Under the pieces are notes generated by a model, which had not been told where the DNA came from, ran no database searches, and was given only the letters and a program-made list of their open reading frames with translations. Shown piece after piece: positions 1 to 11,940 of a stretch of 64,000 nt of DNA. Numbering within the stretch: position 1 is the first letter of the stretch; every line of letters starts with the position of its first letter. A program made the position numbers and the translations under genes. This DNA is from Ailanthus altissimus (lineage: Eukaryota > Streptophyta > Magnoliopsida > Sapindales > Simaroubaceae): positions 10,545,001-10,609,000 of the forward strand of contig OX327683.1 of the NCBI GenBank assembly GCA_946807835.1, in the 5' to 3' direction.

Positions 1-140
1 TACAATATCTGAAACGTAATAAGCACCTTACTGTTTAATATTTGATAATATTAATGATTTAATTAGAAATAATAATTATATAAATACTATAATTAAATAT
101 TTATACATAATGGGATGACACGTAAGCACAAATTCTAACA
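1..140 (+). repeat. 3' end of a long LTR (2.2-kb family)
   Basis: This stretch ends in a GGATGACACGTAAGCAC-type sequence followed by CTAACA, the same 3' terminus seen at 37817, 42846, 50662, 51672 and 54494. Only the last part of the LTR lies in the window, so its target duplication cannot be checked. Sequence directly after it reads as a gypsy gag, so the LTR probably sits inside that older element. Confidence 0.7.
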
Positions 141-149
141 GAAAGACCC

Positions 150-560
150 CATAAATTTTATATTTCAAATTCTACGATGTATGATGGCTCTGAAGACCCA
201 AAAAGGAATTTTACACTTTAATGCATGAATGATAATGAATGCATAGGACGCCGCATTGAAGTGCCTAACTTTATTGTCCTATTTAAAAGGTCCAACATAG
301 GCTTAGTTTTGTGGATTGAAGGAAAATATTATATCAACTTTCAATGAATTAACTTCTCAGTTTATCACCCAGTACATGTAGAATTGAAAGAAAAAGAAGA
401 CAATTTTAAACCTGTTTTTCACAAAGCAAAGGAAAAATGAGTCTATCAGGAGCTTTCTCAGTTAGTTCAATAGGGAGCTTAGTGAGCTAGAGAATTTTAA
501 TACAGAGATAAGTCCTTAGGCATATTGAAAAAAAGTTAAAATTTTAACAGTATATTATCA
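150..560 (+). pseudogene. Ty3/gypsy retrotransposon gag relic
   Basis: Translating across frames gives a recognisable retrotransposon gag domain. A MYDGSEDPK stretch lies near 170-200, then ISTFNELTSQFITQYM near 330-375, then NESIRSFLS and FNRELSEL near 435-490. These match the order of the plant Ty3/gypsy gag domain. Stops and at least one frame change between the first and second blocks show the gene is dead. Gag would form the virus-like particle that packages element RNA. No matching protease or polymerase follows within 1.4 kb; the gypsy polymerase piece at 4.6 kb could belong to another element. The family assignment is from motif recognition only. Confidence 0.65.
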
Positions 561-1930
561 TTACCTCATTCATAAGAATTTTTCTTTGCTCGAGATAATC
601 AATAAGAAATCGGAACATTAGATCAAGAAGGAAGAAGATAAAGTGGCCACAGTTAAGAAAAGGTCCGTGATTACTATAAGAAAAAGAAGAAAATTCCTTA
701 CAGTGAGATAGGTATGGAAACGACCTGCATCTCGTGAGGAAGAAAAAAATGACAAGCGACAGAAAGTTTTTGACCTTAATTCCTATCAATACCTCAATAG
801 AAAAAGTACAAAGACTCTAGGCATTTTAAGAAGTTAAAATCCCAATCAATGCTAGAGGCATAGAGGGACCAAACCTAACACTACGTCTTTCATAATGAAT
901 ATAGACATGACATCGGCACTTGTTATTCGTTAAGAGGACAGATAAATGCTCTATAAGAAACAACCATTTGATAGAGTTCATATTAGAAGTAACTCTGAAG
1001 AAGCAGATAAAATAAGAATAAGCTCCAAAATCAAGTACAACAGAAGTTATAAAGAAGAGGTAGCACCTCTCGTATTTAATATGTTCCACAGATCATTATT
1101 TGACTTTAGTTATTTAGAAGAAGAGGATATATATAATGGATCCTGTAATGGAACTGTGAAGGAGACAAAAATAGAAGGAACAAAAAAATAGGAGAGGCAA
1201 ATGGTCCCAAAGGAACCGTGGAGCAATAAGATGTCAATGGAGGATTCTATAGAAGCATAATCAACAAGATAAGTGGTAAACCAATTCTATATGGTAGTGC
1301 TCCATGGATGATCATTGGACAGCAAGGGAAATAACGAAAGATGGATGTTGTTGTTCCAGAAGTGTGGGATAACAGAAATATCACCAGCTATAGTGATGAC
1401 GATTGAATAGAAGCTGGGTGAAATCACATTTTCAAAGATGATTTGATCGGATTGATTCTCCTACACATTGATTCATTGGTAATTAACTTAAATATAGTAA
1501 GAATTATAGTCATAAGTGTATTAATGGATTGAGATAATAGTGTAAATATCTTATTTTAAGATATTTAGAATTTCCATTCCGTCATAATAATAATAACGAA
1601 AATCTATTTTGTGAGAGTAAAATTATCTTTTATCCCATAAACATAACAAATACATTAAATTATATATATATATATATTATATGTTAATGATTTATAGTTA
1701 TTATATTGAATTTTTCTTTTTTTTCTTTCTGTTCATTTTTCTTTCTTAAGACTTTAGTCACCGCCTTGTTATTTTTATTTTTTTTAATAAAAGAAGATAT
1801 TAATTAAATTAAATTGAATTTCAGAAAAAATTTAATAATTCTTTTATAATTTGTTCCAAATAATGTTTTAATATTTATTACTAAATTTTTATGAAATATT
1901 TAAAATAGTTGTTATTTATAAAATATTAAA
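561..1930. other. Degenerate, probably retrotransposon-internal DNA
   Basis: The first ~850 bases are less AT-biased and probably continue the gypsy gag element. An open stretch of 81 codons at 946-1191 (+) is rich in Lys and Glu but I do not recognise it. From about 1450 the sequence is AT-rich with a short TA microsatellite near 1661-1680. I see no gene. Confidence 0.4.
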
Positions 1931-2131
1931 TTAATTTTTAAAAAAAATGACATCTCGACCTTTAAAATTTCAGGAAAAGGACATATAGATCCCAATATTT
2001 TTAAAATTCCCATTAACACCTCTGTCAAGTAATGATTTCCATTAATTTTAATGGAAAAAAAGGATAAAAATAAAAATTCACCCTTGTTTTAATTAAGAAA
2101 AGGTATTTATTCAATTAAATGTTAGAAAGCA

Positions 2132-2181
2132 GGCTTGAACATTTGACTTAATAATTAGGTACAACACACTTTAACCAACTA
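2132..2181 (-). promoter_or_regulatory. tRNA-like internal pol III promoter, left arm
   Basis: On the minus strand the same A box (TAGTTGGTTAAAG, 2169-2181) is followed by GTTCAAGCC (2132-2140), closer to the B-box consensus than the right-arm copy. It mirrors the right-arm signal across the palindrome. Confidence 0.45.
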
Positions 2182-2667
2182 AGCTATTTCAATTTTATAT
2201 TTATGTATGGGTCTGTAATATTAATATATTATTCTTAAGACCACATGTTAATAATTTAAAAAATATTATTGAAAGGGTTTGAACCCTGGTCAAACACATA
2301 ACAAAAATACTCAGTACTAAGCACAATAAATTTTGTTAATAAAAATTTAAAATTAGAAAATACAAAAATGTGAAACAACAGAACGCTAGCCATTACCTGT
2401 CGGTCACCATCGGTAACCCCTATCAGTCATCGCAGGTGGTGAGTGACGGTAGTGTCTAGGGTATTGTCATTTCACATTTTTGTATTTATTGTTTTGACAT
2501 ATATCAACGAAATATATTGTAACCTATTGGTGCGTACTCTTACTGTCATATAGGTGGACAAGGTTTAAACTCCGTCAATGACTTTTTAAAAATTATTAAT
2601 ATGTGATCTTGAAGATAATATATTAAAAGATTTGTACACCCATAATAAACTTAAAGTTGGAATAACT

Positions 2668-2718
2668 TAGTTGGTTAAAGTGTGTGGTGCTTAACCATAA
2701 GGTCAAAAATTCAAGTCC
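2668..2718 (+). promoter_or_regulatory. tRNA-like internal pol III promoter (A and B boxes), right arm
   Basis: TAGTTGGTTAAAG at 2668-2680 fits the A box and AAATTCAAGTCC at 2707-2718 fits the B box (consensus GGTTCGANTCC). The spacing of about 27 bases is close to that of a tRNA gene. No folded tRNA can be built with a good acceptor stem, so this is tRNA-derived rather than a functional tRNA. Confidence 0.45.
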
Positions 2719-2929
2719 TCTTTATAGTGTTTAATTGAATTTAGATTTTTTCAATTAAAACAGGGGTATATAATCGCACTTTCATCATTTTTACCCTTTT
2801 TTCTTCATTTAAGTTAATGAAAAATGTTATTTGACAAGGGTGTAAATGAGATTTTTAAAAATAATAGGGTCTACATATCCCTTTCATGAAACTTTAGAAG
2901 TCTAGATATTATTTTCCTTAATTTTTATT

Positions 2930-3768
2930 TATGAATTATTTAGAAGACAAATAGTTATGATTTGAAATTAATCTCTATATTTCATTCTTTTTTTTTCAAC
3001 CACGGTATTAAGTAGAAATGTGCTTTTGCAGTTATTGTTGACCCTAAAATTTAGTAATCCAGGAGTCAATGAGTTAAATTTATTTATATAGGAAAACTTA
3101 GCTTAGATGTCAAGGATATAACCAAAACTGGACCAATTGGATAGCTCATTCTCCCCACGAAAATAGCATTTGATTAGAATCCTACAATCAAAGAGAATGT
3201 GAGGTTGTGCCGAAAGTTTTTACAATGTTAGCACTCAAATACTTAAGTCAACAAGAAGTTTAAAAAGAAAAACTAAAGCAAGATAATAAAAAAGGGAACA
3301 AGATGACTTTTTGCTGTATGATTTAGGCATTTTCCTTATATTTTCACATGAGTATTAATAAGGATCGCTTTTAGCACTAGCTTAGTCATTCTAATAATTG
3401 TGATTGAATGTCTCTCTTTGTGTTAATTTTCTCTTTTATTTATCAGATGAGGATATAGATTTTACCTATAGCTCTAGAATCTTTTTTAATATGGAAGTCT
3501 CATAGACATTCCCTTTTAAAATTATACTACTAGAGTTTTTCTAAAATTGCACTAATTTTTCTTACCTTAGTAGGATTTATATCGTGAATTTAGGAATGTC
3601 CATTAGTTTTAAGGATTTCTCCCTCATAAGTTTGAATTTATTCACGGTTCTCTATATCACTTATAAGTTAAGTTCTTTCTAAGAACTTCTTTTGATCTTC
3701 AAGGTGGTCATATTTTGACATTCCTCTACTTGATATAAGTAAAGATTATTTTCCCTCATTTAGTGTCC
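2930..3768. other. Gene-free AT-rich stretch
   Basis: No coding frame of note and no repeat that I recognise. It leads into the tandem repeat at 3769 and may be part of an undefined LTR element. Confidence 0.4.
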
Positions 3769-4043
3769 GATCAAATAGGGTAGCCAGATTATGACTATTA
3801 TTCTGACTAGATCTAGGAGTGGTAAGTTTGATCGAACAGGGTAACTAGATTTCAACCATTGCTTTGACTAGTTCGAAGAGAGCATAGGTCTTATTTGGGA
3901 GTTTAATCGAACAAGGTAGCCAAATTTGGATCATTGTTCTGACCAACTTGAAGGGTGTAAATTTTCTTTCTTTGGGAGTCTGACCGAATAAAGTAGTGCG
4001 TTTCGACTATTATTCTGACAAGCTCGGAGAGAGTGCTTTTGAC
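3769..4043 (+). repeat. Four-copy imperfect tandem repeat, unit about 61-77 bp
   Basis: Units begin near 3769, 3830, 3905 and 3982. Each opens with a GATCGAACAGGGTAGCC-like sequence, then an ATTNTTCTGACTAG-like core, then CGAAGAGAG. Spacers differ in length, so the units are 61, 75, 77 and about 62 bp. Similar minisatellites occur in LTRs and untranslated parts of plant retrotransposons. No gene is visible from here to about 4640. Confidence 0.7.
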
Positions 4044-4639
4044 TCAAGAAAATTTTGTAAGCTAACAATTTCTTCTTAGGTCTTATAGGTTGAGGTTTTC
4101 TCTAGGTTTTGTGGCTAAGGACTTTGTGTCTTATAGACTGAAGACCTTGGACTTAGTCTTTGAGTCTAATAGGATGAATATTTTGGACATGGTAAGCCAA
4201 AATTTAGGGAGAAACAATTATATTTGCTAAATATTATTTAATTATTACATTTAAAAGGTAAAATTATTATAAAAAATCAAAATATAAGTATTTAACAGAA
4301 TTATTACGATGACAAGGAGATTTTGAACATTTCCAAACATAAATTTTTTGGTAATTGTAGGAAAATATGGAGAGTAAGTAGCAAGCTCCCATTCCATGCA
4401 TAGTATAATAAATTCGAGCATCAAGCTTGATTGCATATGAAATCTTATTTTCTATAGTTTTATTACTTTAAATTTACTTGTCATCTTCTTAATTTGACGA
4501 AAATAAATTTGATTATGGTGGTGGCTCATATTTTATTTTATTTTATTTTAAAATAATTTAATAAAGAGTTAGATACCCTTAATTAACCAAACTTTACCCA
4601 TCCTCTTACTCAAACTTAGGTGGGCATGGCTGCTGTGCA

Positions 4640-5925
4640 GCTATTTTTTATACTAGATGTCATGTCAATTATAAGATATATAGCATGATTATTAGTAAGG
4701 AGAGTTGTACTAATGTAACTAGCACTAGCTTTGTGAAAAAGTTGAATTTAACAACTTTGAAACATCCTAGGCCATATAAACTACAATGGTTGAATAGTCG
4801 TGAAGAAGTTAAGAGAATTAAACCAGTGTTTGTTTCATTCTCAATTTGGAAGTATAAAGATAAGGTTTTGTGTGATGCAATGCTAATGGACGTGGGGCAT
4901 ATTCTTTTAGGACGATTATGGTAGTATGATAGGCATGTAATTTATGATGGTACACCAATAGGTACTCTTTTGTACTTAATGAAAAATTAATTACTCTTGT
5001 ACCTTTAATCCTAAGACAAGTATGAAGATCGAGTGAAGTTAAAAATAGAGAGTGATATATAAAAAAAAGAGTAAGAGTTCGAAAGCAAAAGAGGCCAAAA
5101 TAAAAATAAGAGAAAAAAGAGTGGAAAAGAACAAGGAAGTTTTGGTTAGTAAGGAAAGACAATAGAGAAAACTAGTGAATTTTTATGCGAGAGAAAGTGA
5201 GATAAAAAAAAAACTTTGTTTTGAAATCAGCCTATAATTGTACTTTTGTATAAAGAGGCTTGTTTTGATACTAATTATCTTAACCCCTTTTTGTCTAGTA
5301 TTATTGTTTCTCTTATATGAAAATTTAATGATATATTTCCAAAGATATACTTAATGTTTTACTACTAATAAGGAGAATTGAGCATTAAATCGACTTTATA
5401 TTTGGAGCATAAATTTCTAATAGGCTAGCCTATAGAAACAATCCCCGAGGAGACAAAGAAACTTCAAAGACATGTTATTGAGCTCATGGAGAAATAGTAT
5501 TTGAGTGAAAGCATTAGTTCTTGTGTGGTTCTAGTATTTTTTTTGCCTAAGAAGGATATCATTGTAAATTATAGACATTCCATTCTTGAATGAGATGATA
5601 TGCTTGATGAATTGCATGTTTCTTGTGCTTTTACAAAAATTGATATTAAACGTACATATCATCATATTAGAATGAGTGAAGGTTATAAATAAAAAGTTAT
5701 ATTTAAAATAAAATATGGTCTATTTGAGTTGTTAATTATATCGTTTGGATTAACATTCACTTAGTACTTTTATAAGATTAATTAATTATATTTTGTGTAT
5801 TTTTATTAATAAATTTGTGATTATATACTTTGAAGATATTTAAATTTATAGCAAAAACTTAGATGAATATGTAGTGGTGGCTCATATTGCACTTCGATAA
5901 TGTTAAAATATAGGGTAATACTTTT
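4640..5925 (+). pseudogene. Ty3/gypsy polyprotein relic (protease and reverse transcriptase)
   Basis: The protease part (4685-4924) reads SKESCTNVTS, then TLKHPRPYKLQWLN, then a VGHILLGR block before a stop, very like chromovirus-type plant gypsy elements. The catalytic DGGSCTN position reads SKESCTN, so the protease aspartate appears lost. After a Lys-rich linker (about 5000-5220) the RT start is readable near 5445-5800: LMEK, LPKKD, DDMLDELH, FTKIDIK, HHIRMSEGYK and FGLT, with stops and shifts. The RT breaks off near 5925 before RNase H and integrase. Such elements copy themselves through RNA; this one is clearly dead and truncated close to SKS gene 1. Confidence 0.8.
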
Positions 5926-6777
5926 TGCACCCTAAAACCTCCCAGACGAACATGCTTTTACTTTAAACATCTATTAAATAAATTTTACAAATAAAGTTTT
6001 GGAGATAATAATGTCAGAGTTTTTTTTATTGGATATAATTTTTTTTTACGATAATATTAAATACAACTGGAGAGTGAATTGATCACTGCCCTGCATAATA
6101 TATCAATTATCACATTTATTGATCTCACTTATTTTTACTTGCCAATATTCATTTTTTTTAATTGTCTATGATTAAACTGTTGAAACCATTTTTTTTTTTG
6201 AAAGAAGATCTTTACTTATTCTTTAATATTGATTGTTGCATTCTGTTGGCATGTTGTAAACTGTAAATTTCATTCAAGAAATATGATAGTTAATGAATTT
6301 ATCATTCGAAAAGCGATAGACAAGGCGACGAATTTATTATTGTAAAACCATAAGAATTTAGCTAATAATATCATTATTTTATTTCTGTTTTCGGACGATT
6401 TTATTTGTCTTTGGTTGGGTCTCTTTCAGAGAGTTGCGTTTCCATGAATGTACGCCATTAAGTGCTTGGCGGAGATCAAACAAGAATTGTTATTTGCAAT
6501 ATAAAAAAAGGACCTGCTCTTTGTTAAAATCATAGACAAGCATAAAGAGAGTCTTGATTAGCTGTAACATGCTAAGTAATTTGTCTGAGAAATCGAGAAA
6601 GCAATGTTACTTCAAATCAATGCGCATTACAATATTTTCTTCAATACTTGTTTCAATAAACCCATCAATTTAGTACGATCTAGAGTTTTCTAAAGCTTGT
6701 TTTCAAATCCAGAATAAATTTTTAGGTTGTTTCCTCATCTACGCGACCGGTTAAAGCCGGCTCAAACAACCCATGCA
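5926..6777 (+). promoter_or_regulatory. Upstream region of SKS gene 1
   Basis: This region lies between the truncated gypsy relic and the start codon and should contain the promoter. TATAAAAAAAG at 6500-6510 is a possible TATA box, which would give a leader of about 240 bases. An AT-rich tract sits near 6000-6200. The assignment is by position and one short motif only. Confidence 0.35.
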
Positions 6778-9700
6778 ATGGAGTTTTTCAGCATCAGTCG
6801 CCCTTGTCTAATCATATTTGCCTGTCTCGTTGGATTGCTGGTGACAAGAGCAAATTGTGGCGATATTTTCCTGGAATGGCATGTCAGAATTGACACGAGT
6901 ATCAGACCAGTCAACGAAGACCAACCTGTAAGTTCATCGATGTTACAATGGAGTTCTTGTGTTGCAAATACTAAGTTATATTATTTATTTATTTGCTTTG
7001 ATAGGTTATTACCATCAATGGAATGTTTCCAGGACCCCTTATCAATGCCACGACCAACGATGTTATTCATGTCAATGTGTTCAACGAAATGGATGAGCCC
7101 CTACTCTTCACATGGTATCGTAATTAGTCTCTTAAGCAAATTAATTAAACTGAACAAATAACGTTGCTTACAAAAATGAATGTGTATGATTTGTGAATAT
7201 TTACATTGATGCAACGCCTTCGATTAAGATTATTTAGGGGTTGAATTAATGTTGCAGGAATGGCATCCAACAAAGATTAAATTCATGGCAAGATGGAGTT
7301 TCAGGCACAAACTGCCCAATTCAACCTGGAAAGAATTGGACTTACGTGTTTCAAACAAAGGATCAAATTGGCAGTTTCTTTTACTTTCCCTCAATCAACT
7401 TCCAAAAAGCTGGTGGAGGGTTTGGTCCAATTAGGGTTAACAATCGCATGGTGATCAATGTACCTTTCCTCAAACCTGACGCAGAATTTGATCTTCTCAT
7501 TGGTGACTGGTATCAAAGAAGCTACAAGGTAAATCCATGACTACTTAGTCAATTGCTTTATCTTTTGTATTTAGTGTTATGATAGTAGAATTAAAATTAT
7601 GTATCAGAATCCTAATATGATTACCTGCATGCTGGCTAATAATTTTTTATTATTTGTTTCGATTTATTTGATCCGTATGACCTACAAACTGAATACATGT
7701 TTCATATTAGTCTATTTCATGGCCTGTCTAAATCTTTATGGATCCATGTTACCTCTAAATCATAGCCATGTTTTACTTTTGTCTAATATTTTATATTATC
7801 ACTGGTCATTCTATGATGCTAATTTGCATCGTTCAATATTTCTTATGACTTGACATTAAAAGCGACCATGTTAATATAGTCGGTAGTAATTGTTTTAATA
7901 TTTTTTCATCATAACAATATTATAGATAAAAATTACTCGGTTCCAAACAAAAAGTATAAATCAATAAGCAATTTTTTTCATCTGAATTGATGTAGTAGCA
8001 TAAGAATTTATACTAATAGAAATCTTTTGATAATGCCATGGTATACATCTCACAACTCAGTTAAATTTATGGTCGCTGATCTTAACACAGGAAGCGAGGT
8101 CCATGGTGAACAACGAGCATTGGGCCTACGATAGTCCTCCTAACTGGATGCTAATGAACGGAAAAGCCTCCTTCATGGATCCCAACACAAAACAGCCCGA
8201 GTCTTTCACTGTTACACAAGGTAAATGCTTTTAAAAGCACTTTTCACCTCCCACCACAAAAGCACTTTTGATTGTTTCAAACGACATAATTAGCATGGCA
8301 TTGGGCAACAAAGTGATGAAATAAAGCTTTTTCGTTTATCGACCATATGGTATTGTTATTATGTACGTAGGGAAAACATATCGATTCAGGATATCAAACG
8401 TGGGGACGGCATGGAGTTTCAATTTCAGGATTCAAAATCATCGGATGGTGTTGGTTGAAACTGAAGGATCATACACCAATCAGACACAATTGGATTCCTT
8501 AGATGTACACGTTGGCCAGTCTTACTCTGTTCTCGTCACAGCGGACCAAAACCCAGCTTATTATTACATTGTGGCGAGTCCTAAATTGTCAAATGCAGCT
8601 CACAATAGTAGTCTTGTGGGTGTAGCAGTGCTACACTACGATAGTTCTACCACTCCTCCCAGTGGGCCTCTACCAGATGGGCCTGGTCCATTTGATCTAC
8701 AATTCTCCATCAATCAAACCAAGTCCATCAGGTAATTTTATCAAATAATTAACCATATGCAAATGCACTTAAACGCAATTTCTGAATTTAAGTATCTATC
8801 ATCTACATTTCTGAGAAGAAAATATTCATGCCAACCTTTATAACATGCATTTTAATTATATAAAGAAAAGAGTCTTTAAGAATCTCAAAAACACTTTAAA
8901 AAACTTTCAATCGAATTTATTTCTTTATCTTTGTGAAGGTGGAACATGACAACAGGTGCGGCAAGGCCTAATCCACAAGGAACCTTCAACGTAACAAACG
9001 TAACACTATCACAAACCTTCATTCTCCGGGGCTCAAGAGCTGAAATTGATGCTGCACCTTACTACGCAGTCAACAATGTCTCTTACCTTACACCAGAGAC
9101 TCCATTGAAGCTAGCTGATCACTATGCCAATGGTTCTGGCTTTTACGAGCTCGATAAATTCCCCGTTAACGCCTCCAATGTTGATCCGATACGCGGCGTT
9201 TTTGTTGCCACGGGCATCCATAAGGGGTGGATAGAAATTGTTTTCAAGAACGAGTTAGATGTTATCGATTCTTGGCACTTGGATGGTTTCGGAGTTTATG
9301 TTGTTGGGTAAGTCATAAATGCAATATTGACATGAGATCATATACGTGAGTAGGGCAATGAATTGGCTAGTAGATATAATAACTGCTCCTTCATTTTGAG
9401 AGTGATTTTATAGAAAAAGGGCCGGTCATTATGGCATACATATATATTTTTAAAGTACCTAATTTGATTACTTTTGTTTTGTTTTAAGAATTAGTACGTA
9501 CTTTTTAGCGAGGGCATCAGGTATTTTTCCGATTTTAAAAAATGTTTCTCAAAATAACACATATTCAAGTGTTTTTTTTTTCCTTTTCTTAATCCATACG
9601 AGTACTCCAAGTATGTTTTTATTTTTCAAAAACAAAGGAGATGTTTTTTATTCTATTTGAGTCAATCACAAAAAAAGAAAAAAAAATAGATACAACTTAC

Positions 9701-11170
9701 AAGAACACTTTTGAATATTTAAAAAAACTTTAAATTAATGATATTGAAAGCGATACCAAATGCACCATTATTACTGTTATTCAAGTTTTCTATTAAAATT
9801 ATGAATATTTCATTTCCATTTTTTTTAAGGAAATTGAAAAATGCAATCCACAACTTAGGATTTCTTGACTGAGTATTTACAATGGTTATATTGTAATTTT
9901 CTCCGAAATTGTACTGTTGTTCTTATATGATGGTTATCATCATTAGCTTTTTTTTTTCAAATATGCATTCTGACAATTTCACATCTGATGAACTTCAAGA
10001 CTTGGTGATGGAGAATGGACACCTAAACTACGTTCTACATACAATCTTTATGATCCTGTTGTTCGTTCCAGTGTTCAGGTGACCTCTCCCTTATTCTAAT
10101 TATCTCATAAGCTTTTGCATATATAATTCTAAACCAGCAAATGATACATAAGCTAAAAAGTGTCTTAAAAATTGTTGTGGTTGATTAGGTTTATCCTGGA
10201 AAATGGAGTGCAGTATACGCATATCTTGACAATCCAGGAATGTGGAATTTGAGATCACAACTCTTGAAGAATTGGTACTTGGGTCAAGAAATCTATTTAA
10301 GAGTTTACGACCCTGATCCCAACCCTACCAAGGAGCGGCCGCCACCGGAAAATCTCCTCTTCTGTGGCCAGTTTCTTGTCCTTCAATTCATTTATTTAGT
10401 TGTTTTCTGGTGATGAGTTTTTCATAATTTATGAAGTTTTGCCGTGTGGTTGTCTTCGTTCGCAGGAAAGTTTGAACCTCCAGCTCCACCAACTTCAGCC
10501 CCTTCACCCCAAGCCCCTGGTAAAGGAGGTGCAGCATTTCGACAAGTAACATGGTAATAATAAAAGTGGAGCTCAAATATTATCAATATCATGATTATGA
10601 TTATTATTATAGTGAATTCTATACCGTGAATATTTGTTTGAGTACTGCTAATAAAATTGGGATACAAACTGATGTGGCATCAATACAAATCCACCATATG
10701 AATGTGAAGTGATAAGATAAATAATTATCACATGAGGTTACAACTTCATTTTAAAGTGATTTGGATCCTTACCTTATCTAATTATACGCATTTTCTTAAG
10801 AATTTGTGACAAATATTGATGCTTCACAACTTGCGGTTAAGATCTATTTTCTGTTCTGCTTATTTTGTTTTTACTAATAAATATCAAAACGTTTGGCATG
10901 TTTGTGAAAATTAGACTAATTAGGAGGCTAGTCTTCTTTTCTCAATATAGACTTTAAATACTGGACAATCGTTTTTAGTTTGTGCCCTTAAAACATATTT
11001 TAAGAGGACCTTGTTTCATTTACAGGAAGCAGGTGCAATTATTTCGCCTTCAAATTTTGATCTAAAGTTTTGCTCTTTCATTTGCTAATATATCCCGCTC
11101 TTGTTGAACTGCTTGCAGGTTTCAAATCCTCATCATCTACGTTGTTACAGTTCTATTTATCGGTCAGTAA
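6778..11170 (+). CDS. SKU5-similar (SKS) multicopper-oxidase-like protein, gene 1
   Basis: Complete ten-exon gene: 6778-6927, 7005-7114, 7258-7528, 8091-8220, 8371-8731, 8939-9307, 10000-10078, 10189-10366, 10466-10553, 11119-11170. Phases join to a 595-residue protein, close to the roughly 590 residues of Arabidopsis SKU5. Residues 1-27 look like a signal peptide (hydrophobic core LIIFACLVGLLV). Three cupredoxin domains follow at about 30-145, 155-300 and 390-535. Copper-ligand sites are replaced: TWNGIQQ (87-92), SFFYFP (126-131) and WHLDGF (453-458) where active oxidases carry His clusters. Many N-glycosylation sites are present (e.g. NATT, NQTQ, NVTN). The tail is Pro/Ser-rich and ends in a hydrophobic segment, fitting a GPI signal as in SKU5. 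The family is known to act at cell wall and plasma membrane in directional growth. Intron 8 needs a GC donor (TGTG|GCCAGT); all other introns are GT-AG. Confidence 0.93.
10364..10470 (+). promoter_or_regulatory. Unusual GC-AG intron (intron 8) of SKS gene 1
   Basis: The family-typical end LLFCG needs exon 8 to stop at 10366 and join 10466, giving a GC donor and an AG acceptor. Using the nearby GT at 10364 with the same acceptor makes an immediate TGA. Retaining the intron gives a 564-residue protein that ends at TGA 10411-10413 after a hydrophobic stretch (FLVLQFIYLVVFW). Both products would have a hydrophobic C-terminus. Confidence 0.6.
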
Positions 11171-11503
11171 TAAGTGGTTCAGATTGTTAATTGCATCCAA
11201 GGAAATTGCTAAACAGACTTGAAGCATACTGTTGTTCGAGAACTTGTACAGTTATTCGACGATGTATCACTTGATGAGCACCTTGTAGATTATACAAATG
11301 AATCAATATTCATATATTTCTTATAATTAATACTTTCGGATTTACCTTTTTTTTTTTCTCAAGCGTTGGGCTTCGTTCATTACCTCTTAACCTCCTCAGT
11401 TGAAATAAAAACCTTCTTGTTTTTCAAATTCTTAATTCCTTTCTCACGGATTTGTCAAATATTTTAATGGTTATAATGATATAGAGACATAACACGGTGA
11501 AAG
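11171..11503. other. 3' flank of SKS gene 1
   Basis: Presumed 3' UTR and downstream DNA. AATGAATCAATATTC near 11297-11310 could serve polyadenylation, but no canonical AATAAA is in a convincing place. The stretch ends where the copia A LTR begins. Confidence 0.4.
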
Positions 11504-11924
11504 TAGTTGAAACTTTGATATTTGAGTGTATTGAATTCGGATAATTTGCAATTGTATTTTTCAATGTAACAGTGACATATTACAAGCACAATATATACAC
11601 ACATTTACAAATCAATTGTAATACAATACAAGCTAAATGTTCCCTATCTTTTAGACCTTAATTTTGTACTACTCTTGATTTCCACCGTTTGATCATCCTT
11701 CATTGTACCACCATCATCAAGATCATAATAGCTCATCAATGTGCCTTCAACATGAGTTTTCACCGGCTGGAATAGTATTGCAGAAGCTGTTTTTGGTACA
11801 ACTAGGACTGTTGAGGTGTTGCTCTGAGTTTTGTCTTAACTCTTGTTGGAACGGGGCCAATGGGCCTAAGGTTTCTATCCTTGGCCCTCAATCAACTGAG
11901 GTTTTCAATTCTACACTTTCAACA
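11504..11924 (-). repeat. 3' LTR of Ty1/copia element A
   Basis: On the minus strand a purine tract (CTCAGCTTGAGAGGGA, 11925-11940) is followed at once by TGTTGAAAG, the standard polypurine-tract/LTR junction. The far end reads GTTTCAACTA near 11504, a near-inverse of the start, though the last base is A after T rather than CA. The LTR contains a TATATATTG stretch typical of a copia promoter/transcription region. The outer boundary is approximate. Confidence 0.7.
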
Positions 11925-11940
11925 TCCCTCTCAAGCTGAG

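Larger units (their letters stand above)
1941..2917. mobile_element. Palindromic (foldback) element with tRNA-like promoter boxes in both arms
   Basis: The left arm (about 1941-2376) is the imperfect reverse complement of the right arm (about 2470-2917). The inner arms include AAAATACAAAAATGTGAAA at 2357-2375 against its complement at 2470-2487. A GC-richer loop lies at 2376-2469. The 10-mer TTAATTTTTA flanks both sides (1931-1940 and 2918-2927), consistent with a Mutator-size target duplication, though AT-rich flanks lower its weight. Each arm holds an A-box-like TAGTTGGTTAAAG and a B-box-like TTCAAGYC sequence. This is either a long-TIR MITE that captured a tRNA-derived SINE or two SINE copies in head-to-head inversion. 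Confidence 0.7.

Noticed and set aside
2132..2718. Functional tRNA genes in the palindromic element
   Set aside because: A and B boxes are present but no acceptor stem or anticodon arm folds convincingly; better read as tRNA-derived repeat.
3769..4043. CRISPR-like array
   Set aside because: Only four imperfect units, no conserved spacer length, and the setting is a plant nuclear genome; it is a minisatellite.
4818..5162. 114-codon minus-strand open frame
   Set aside because: Antisense to the gypsy protease and its Lys/Glu-rich linker; it is a shadow of that plus-strand relic.
6727..6777. Upstream extension of the SKS gene 1 frame from a TTG
   Set aside because: It would place charged residues before the signal peptide; ATG 6778 gives a normal signal peptide.
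7599..7853. 84-codon open frame
   Set aside because: Within intron 3 of SKS gene 1; not conserved in the matching intron of gene 2.
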